Both the position numbers and the translations under genes were made by a program. 64,000 bases of DNA from the NCBI GenBank assembly GCA_031269945.1, contig JAISYK010000007.1, forward strand, positions 1-64,000. Direction: 5' to 3'. The first letter of the stretch is position 1. Each line of letters begins with the position of its first letter. The notes beneath the pieces are model-generated. The model saw only the letters and a program-made list of their open reading frames with translations. It searched no databases and was not told the origin of the DNA. This DNA comes from Candidatus Endomicrobiellum calonymphae (GTDB lineage: Bacteria; Elusimicrobiota; Endomicrobiia; Endomicrobiales; Endomicrobiaceae). This document shows, piece after piece, positions 59,362 through 64,000 of this stretch.

Positions 59362-60058
59362 AAATCACGAAAAACTTCAAAAAGTTATTGGGTATAGATT
59401 TAATGATCTTAAAATTTTAAATGTGGCTTTGACACATAAATCTTACATTGTTGGAACAAAGGAAAAAGATTACAATGGACGTATGGAGTTTTTAGGAGAT
59501 AGTGTTCTCTCTACAATTGTTGCGGAGAGTCTTTATTTAAAGTATGCACATGAGAATGAAGGAAAGTTGTCACAACTCAAAGGCCAGATTGTTTCGGCTT
59601 CTAATTTGAGTAATTGGGCTAGAGCGATAAATTTGGGAGATTATGTGTTTTTATGTAAGAATGAAGACACAAGGGAAACAAGAATAAAAGATAACTTATT
59701 ATGCGATGTATTTGAATCTGTTGTAGGAGCGATGTATTTAGATGGTGGATTTGAAAACGCAAAAGAATTTGTTTTAAAGTTTTTAAATAGTCAAAAAGAA
59801 ATGGTAACTTGTGATTACAAAAGCAGATTGCAAGAGCTTACTCAGTCTATTTATAAAAAACTTCCTGAATACGTAGTAGTAAAAGAAGTTGGACCTGATC
59901 ATAGTAAAAAATTTGTGGTTGCAGTGTATGTCGAAAATAAATTATTAGGAAGAGGTGTAGGAAATTCTAAAAAAGAAGCTCATCAATCTGCTGCCAAACA
60001 AGCGATGGAAAGTGGAAAAGTGCAAAACATTCTGCCAGATCCGTTAATGAAAATATAA
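59351..60058 (+). CDS. rnc: Ribonuclease III
   Basis: A 235-residue RNase III that processes rRNA and double-stranded RNA. The N-terminal domain has RMEFLGDSVLSTIVAESLY (signature and metal ligands) and CDVFESVVGAMYLDGG. The dsRNA-binding domain occupies about 155-225 (SRLQELTQSIYKKLPEYVVV and KKEAHQSAAKQAME). Overlap with fabF and the acpP-fabF-rnc order are canonical. Confidence 0.96.
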   Translation: MLNKNHEKLQKVIGYRFNDLKILNVALTHKSYIVGTKEKDYNGRMEFLGDSVLSTIVAESLYLKYAHENEGKLSQLKGQIVSASNLSNWARAINLGDYVFLCKNEDTRETRIKDNLLCDVFESVVGAMYLDGGFENAKEFVLKFLNSQKEMVTCDYKSRLQELTQSIYKKLPEYVVVKEVGPDHSKKFVVAVYVENKLLGRGVGNSKKEAHQSAAKQAMESGKVQNILPDPLMKI

Positions 60059-60122
60059 GTGATGTTTTTTAATAATAAATTTTAGTCAATTTTTCTTTGT
60101 TACTATTTATAGGAGCTTTAGT

Positions 60123-61292
60123 ATGGTAATGGATTATATGTTGTCTGAAGAAGAACAAATGATAGTTGAAATTGCAAGAACAATTGCGATTGAGAAAATA
60201 AAGCCATTGAGAGACTATTATGATGAAAAAGAGGAGTTCCCTTGGGATATTGTAAAAGAGTTTGCCAAGGCTGATTTGTTTGCTACATATATTCCAGAAG
60301 AGTATGGCGGTTTCGGGAAAGGTGTTATGGGTCTTGTACTTGTAGTTGAAGAACTTTGTAAAGTCGATGGAGCGATTTCATTATCACTTGCTGCAACGGC
60401 ACTAGGGGCTTTCCCTATTTTGATATCGGGCAGCGAGGAGCAAAAGAAAAAATATTTGCCTGATATTGCATCAGGTAAAAAAATTGCAGCTTTTGGTTTG
60501 ACAGAAGCAGGAGCTGGTTCAGATGCAACTGGGATGACTACAACCGCTGTTAAAGATGGAGATTATTATATATTAAATGGGTCAAAGCGTTTTATTACTA
60601 ATGGTGGAGATGCAGAAACGTATGTGATTTTTGCAAAGACCAATCATTCTCGAGGGGCAAGAGGGATATCGTGTTTTATTTTAGAAAAAGGCGATCCAGG
60701 TTTTAATTTTGGCAAAAAAGAAAAAAAAATGGGTATAAGAGCATCTTCTACGAGAGAGCTCGTATTTAATGATTGTAAAATACATAAATGTAGATTACTT
60801 GGAAGAGAAGGACAAGGTTTGGTGATAGCACAAACTACGTTAGACAATTCTCGTCCAGGCGTTGCGGCTCAAGCATTGGGCATTGCAACTGGAGCTTTAA
60901 ATGAGGCTGTTGATTATGCAAGAAAAAGAGTGCAATTTGGACAACCTATAATTTCTTTTCAAATTATACAACACATGCTTGCAGATATGGCTACTGAGAT
61001 TGAAGCGGCAAGGGCACTACTTTACGCTTCTGCAAGAATGATTGATTCTGGGAAGGTGAGGCGTACAAGTAAAGAATCAGCTATGACTAAGCTTTTTTGC
61101 TCGGAAGTGGCAATGAAAGTTACTACGAATGCTGTGCAAATATTTGGCGGTTATGGATACACTAAAGAGTATCCTGTAGAAAAAATGATGAGAGATGCGA
61201 AAATTACAACTCTTTATGAAGGAACAAGTCAAATTCAGAAGAATGAAATCGCACTTAATCTTATTAAGGAATATGTGACAAAGTCTAAATAA
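60123..61292 (+). CDS. Acyl-CoA dehydrogenase
   Basis: A 389-residue FAD enzyme that oxidises acyl-CoA to enoyl-CoA, or in anaerobes can work in reverse as butyryl-CoA dehydrogenase with ETF. AFGLTEAGAGSDATGMTTTA and FITNGGDAETYVIFAKT bind FAD and substrate, and the catalytic Glu is in TTLYEGTSQIQKNEI. AGGAGC precedes the ATG. It is followed by etfB and etfA, its electron-transfer partners. Chain-length preference cannot be read from sequence. Confidence 0.92.
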   Translation: MVMDYMLSEEEQMIVEIARTIAIEKIKPLRDYYDEKEEFPWDIVKEFAKADLFATYIPEEYGGFGKGVMGLVLVVEELCKVDGAISLSLAATALGAFPILISGSEEQKKKYLPDIASGKKIAAFGLTEAGAGSDATGMTTTAVKDGDYYILNGSKRFITNGGDAETYVIFAKTNHSRGARGISCFILEKGDPGFNFGKKEKKMGIRASSTRELVFNDCKIHKCRLLGREGQGLVIAQTTLDNSRPGVAAQALGIATGALNEAVDYARKRVQFGQPIISFQIIQHMLADMATEIEAARALLYASARMIDSGKVRRTSKESAMTKLFCSEVAMKVTTNAVQIFGGYGYTKEYPVEKMMRDAKITTLYEGTSQIQKNEIALNLIKEYVTKSK

Positions 61293-61360
61293 ATAGTAAT
61301 GTCATAGGTGTAGTTATCCAGCTATCTATGTATGTGCTATGATGGATGTGGTGTGACAAT

Positions 61361-62149
61361 ATGAATGTAATTGTTTGTATTAAGCAAGTCCCAAGCTTGG
61401 CAAATGTGAAAATTGACCTCGAGACTGGAAGATTTAAAAGAGATGGCATAGAATCCGTAATTAATCCTTTTGATAAGTATGCTGTAGAAGAAGGTGTGAG
61501 AATCAGAGAAAAAATTGGGGGTAAGGTTATTGTTATTACAATGGGGCCTCCACAAGCTGAATCTGCTTTGAGAGAGACTATTTCAAGAGGTGCAGATGAA
61601 GCATTTTTAATAAGCGATAAAATTTTTGGGGGATCAGATACTTTAGCAACATCTTACACATTATCATCGGCAATAAAATTTATAGGTAATTACGATATTA
61701 TTATTTGTGGAAAACAAGCATTAGATGGTGCCACTGCACAAGTTGGTCCTGGAGTTGCCGAAATGCTTAATATACCTCACGTAGCTCATGTAAAAAAAAT
61801 AGAATTTATTGATGATAAATTGATTAGAGTAGAGAGAATGATGGAAGATGGGTACGATTTAATAGAGAGTTCATTTCCGGTTCTTCTAACGATTATCGAA
61901 GGAATAAACAGCCCAAGAATCCCTTCTCTTAGAGGTAAGATGTTTTCAAAGAAAGCGATTATTAAAACCCTTGATGCCGAAACTATAGGTGTAGATGCTA
62001 AAAAAACAGGTCTTAATGGATCTCCAACGCAAGTTATGAAAGTCTTTGTGACTCAGCAGCAAAGAAATTATGGGAAGAAGTTTAGTGGTGATGTAAAAGA
62101 GATTGCTGTTGCTTTAGTCAAAAGATTATCTAAGTTAGGAATAGTTTAG
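61361..62149 (+). CDS. etfB: Electron transfer flavoprotein, beta subunit
   Basis: A 262-residue ETF beta subunit. NVIVCIKQVPSLANVKIDLE at the start, NPFDKYAVEEGVRIREKIGG, then GADEAFLISDK and QVGPGVAEMLNIPHV are typical. The ORF track opens at 61346. ATG 61361 fits the family N-terminus. It transfers electrons between the neighbouring acyl-CoA dehydrogenase and other carriers together with EtfA. Confidence 0.94.
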   Translation: MNVIVCIKQVPSLANVKIDLETGRFKRDGIESVINPFDKYAVEEGVRIREKIGGKVIVITMGPPQAESALRETISRGADEAFLISDKIFGGSDTLATSYTLSSAIKFIGNYDIIICGKQALDGATAQVGPGVAEMLNIPHVAHVKKIEFIDDKLIRVERMMEDGYDLIESSFPVLLTIIEGINSPRIPSLRGKMFSKKAIIKTLDAETIGVDAKKTGLNGSPTQVMKVFVTQQQRNYGKKFSGDVKEIAVALVKRLSKLGIV

Positions 62150-62319
62150 AGATTACAAATTTAGTAGCAATTATTAATAAATTAATAAATGGTTGGGTTA
62201 TAACATTTTTTTGTTTGTTAGCATGTTTTCTCGCTAGATTTTGAGCAAAAAAAAGTGTGGCTAACTTTATTTGCTTTTGAATATTTCGAATTCTAAATTT
62301 TATTTTAGGGGTTATTTAA
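62150..62319. other. Gap between etfB and etfA
   Basis: About 170 bases with no gene; A/T-rich with a T8 run. No repeat or clear promoter seen. It is unusual for etfB and etfA to be this far apart when co-transcribed. Confidence 0.4.
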
Positions 62320-63567
62320 GTGGGAAATAGTATAAAAGTAATAGCTAATAAGTGCGTTGGTTGTAAGATGTGCGAGAATAAATGTCCTTTTGGTGCGATC
62401 TCGGTACTCGAAAGACCAAAACATAATAAAAAATTTGGGCTTGCAGTTATAGATTTAGACAAATGCACATATTGCGGGTCGTGTGTCTGTACCTGTAAAT
62501 TTGATGCAATAAAGTTGAAAAAATGTGAATTACAAACTAAGATTGACAAGATCAAGACTGATAAAAGCTTGTATAAAGGTGTATGGGTTTATGCGGAGCA
62601 GAGGCATAGTAAGATACCAAATATTGTATATGAGCTTTTGAATGAAGGTCAAAAACTTGCGGAAAAGCTTGAAACGGTTTTAAGTGCTATTTTAATCGGT
62701 AGTGGTATTAAGTCAAAAGCTCAAGAACTGATAAGTAGAGGGGCAAATAAGGTTTATGTTTGTGACGATCCTATTTTTTCTGAGTTTCAAGACGATCCTT
62801 ATACTGATGTTTTAACTAAACTTATAGAAAAAGAAAAACCCGAAATTATTTTAATGGGTGCAACAAATATAGGGCGTTCATTTGCGTCACGAGTTGCATC
62901 AAAGATTCGTACTGGGCTTACCGCAGATTGTGTTTCGTTAGAAGTGGATCCTGTAACGAAAAATCTTCAACAGACAAGACCGGCTTTTGGAGGAAATGTT
63001 ATGGCGACTATTTTAACTTCAAAGCATCGTCCACAAATGGCTACTGTTAGACATAGGGTTTTTAAGGAAGCTAAAGCAGAAGCAAGGAGAAATGGGGAGA
63101 TTGTTGAGTGTGAAGTGGATGCGCAAACTTTGTTAAATAGAACAAGATTTTTAGGTTTTGTCGAAGATACTGTTAATACTGCTGTCAATCTTAGCGATGC
63201 AAATGTTGTTGTATCTGGCGGAAGGGGGTTGGGTAAGCCAGAAGGCCTTAAGCTCATTAATGAGCTTGCTGAATGTTTGGGTGGGGCTGTAGGTGCTTCA
63301 AGAGTGGCCGTTGATTTTGGTTGGATACCGAATATGTGTCAAGTGGGGCAAACAGGTAGGACTGTATCTCCAAGAGTTTACATTGCCTGTGGAATATCTG
63401 GACAAATTCAGCATATGGTGGGTATGAACTCATCTGATATTATTATTGCAATAAATAAAGATGCGACTTGTCCTATGATGCAAGCTGCATCCTATGCTTT
63501 TGAGGGTGATTTGTATGAAATTATTCCAAACGTAATAAAGGAGATAAAGTTGTTTAGGTCTATTTAA
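62320..63567 (+). CDS. etfA: Electron transfer flavoprotein, alpha subunit, with N-terminal ferredoxin domain
   Basis: A 415-residue EtfA. The first 70 residues carry two [4Fe-4S] motifs, CVGCKMCENKCPFGA and CTYCGSCVCTCKFDA. The normal alpha subunit follows: GVWVYAEQRHSKIPNIVYEL, SRVASKIRTGLTADCVSLEV, and the FAD site VSGGRGLGKPEGLKLINELA, GQTGRTVSPRVYIACGISGQ. The extra ferredoxin domain suggests electron exchange with ferredoxin. GTG start. Confidence 0.93.
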   Translation: MGNSIKVIANKCVGCKMCENKCPFGAISVLERPKHNKKFGLAVIDLDKCTYCGSCVCTCKFDAIKLKKCELQTKIDKIKTDKSLYKGVWVYAEQRHSKIPNIVYELLNEGQKLAEKLETVLSAILIGSGIKSKAQELISRGANKVYVCDDPIFSEFQDDPYTDVLTKLIEKEKPEIILMGATNIGRSFASRVASKIRTGLTADCVSLEVDPVTKNLQQTRPAFGGNVMATILTSKHRPQMATVRHRVFKEAKAEARRNGEIVECEVDAQTLLNRTRFLGFVEDTVNTAVNLSDANVVVSGGRGLGKPEGLKLINELAECLGGAVGASRVAVDFGWIPNMCQVGQTGRTVSPRVYIACGISGQIQHMVGMNSSDIIIAINKDATCPMMQAASYAFEGDLYEIIPNVIKEIKLFRSI

Positions 63568-63657
63568 AATTTATAGATAAGTACGGGTTTGGGTTGTATT
63601 GTGGAATTGTAGGGAATAAATATTTATTAATTAAAAAGGGAATGTAGATAGTTAAAA

Positions 63658-64000
63658 ATGAATAATAGAAATGATTTAGATGTGAATGTTGAAGTTGTAG
63701 ATACCTCGGAGATTTTAAAAGTACTTATTCGACGTGTTAAAGAGTCTCAGAAGATATATTCTAATTTTAATCAAGTGCAAGTAGATAAAATTTTTAAGGC
63801 TGCGGCAATGGCTGCTAATCACGAGAGAATTTCTCTTGCTAAGATGGCTGTTGAAGAAACTGAGATGGGAATTGTCGAAGATAAAGTTATTAAGAATCAT
63901 TTTGCTTCTGAATATATTTATAATAAACATAAGAATACTAAAACATGTGGAATTATTAGTGAAAATAAATCGAATGGAATTAAAATTGTTGCTGAATCTA
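63658..64000 (+). CDS. adhE: Bifunctional aldehyde-alcohol dehydrogenase AdhE, 5' end (partial)
   Basis: The window ends about 114 codons in. The N-terminus matches the aldehyde-dehydrogenase half of AdhE: FNQVQVDKIFKAAAMAANHE, AKMAVEETEMGIVEDKVIKN, HFASEYIYNKHKNTKTCGII. AdhE reduces acetyl-CoA through acetaldehyde to ethanol and recycles NADH. AAAAAGGGAA precedes the ATG. A stand-alone CoA-acylating aldehyde dehydrogenase is the alternative, since the alcohol dehydrogenase half is out of view. Confidence 0.85.
   Translation, partial: MNNRNDLDVNVEVVDTSEILKVLIRRVKESQKIYSNFNQVQVDKIFKAAAMAANHERISLAKMAVEETEMGIVEDKVIKNHFASEYIYNKHKNTKTCGIISENKSNGIKIVAES

Overview
The window is a low-GC bacterial chromosome segment that combines compact, intact housekeeping operons with long stretches of decayed genes. 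The gene content points to a host-restricted, Gram-negative fermenter with an eroding genome: bamA and lptD, stop-riddled lipid A genes, histidine and fatty-acid operons, ferredoxin-linked 2-oxoacid oxidoreductase, ackA, adhE, and no mobile elements. The best guess is an Endomicrobia (Elusimicrobiota / Termite Group 1) type endosymbiont. This is inferred from protein style and gene order and was not tested by a search.

Layout. 0-2.7 kb: tuf (3' end)-rpmG-tRNA-Trp-secE-nusG-rplK-rplA, then a hairpin terminator. 2.7-15 kb: the classic rimP-nusA-infB-rbfA-nrnA-truB-ribF translation operon, in which rimP and truB are pseudogenes, followed by a HIT protein, rpsU, a NIF3-family gene, dnaG and rpoD. 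15-18.2 kb: a minus-strand 2-oxoacid:ferredoxin oxidoreductase operon with a decayed gamma subunit. 18.6-20.3 kb: tRNA-Gln, an ssrA (tmRNA) gene with an unusually long predicted tag, and tadA, whose reading frame runs into ssrA. 20.8-24.5 kb: malic enzyme, two-subunit class I fumarase and coaX. 24.5-27.8 kb: bamA, an lpxD fragment and intact fabZ. 27.9-38.6 kb: about 11 kb in which only rpmB and a MATE transporter are intact. The rest reads as degenerate lpxA, a DegT-type aminotransferase, a Gfo/Idh/MocA dehydrogenase, lpxB, recG and msbA. 38.7-43.2 kb: hisDBHAFI. 43.2-44.5 kb: unassigned and probably decayed. 44.5-53.2 kb: accD, folC, lptD, tRNA-Ser, coaD, a short prepilin peptidase, isocitrate dehydrogenase and ackA. 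53.7-60.1 kb: rpmF-plsX-fabH-fabD-fabG-acpP-fabF-rnc. 60.1-64 kb: acyl-CoA dehydrogenase, etfB, etfA with an N-terminal ferredoxin domain, and the start of adhE.

How the genes work together. The fatty-acid set (accD, plsX, fabHDGFZ, acpP) is complete enough to make membrane phospholipid. The lipid A branch is dead at lpxA, lpxD, lpxB and msbA. The aminotransferase and dehydrogenase fossils between lpxA and lpxB match the gnnB/gnnA arrangement of organisms that make 2,3-diamino-glucose lipid A, so the ancestor probably made that amide-linked form. Energy genes imply fermentative carbon flow (acetate kinase, AdhE, ferredoxin-linked oxidoreductase, ETF/acyl-CoA dehydrogenase) plus partial TCA reactions that feed amino-acid synthesis.

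The most notable signals are the predicted 43-residue tmRNA tag with a hydrophobic core, the tadA/ssrA overlap, the fossil diamino lipid A cluster, and the loss of rimP and truB from an otherwise intact translation operon. Pseudogene calls come from reading degenerate frames by eye, so their edges are approximate.
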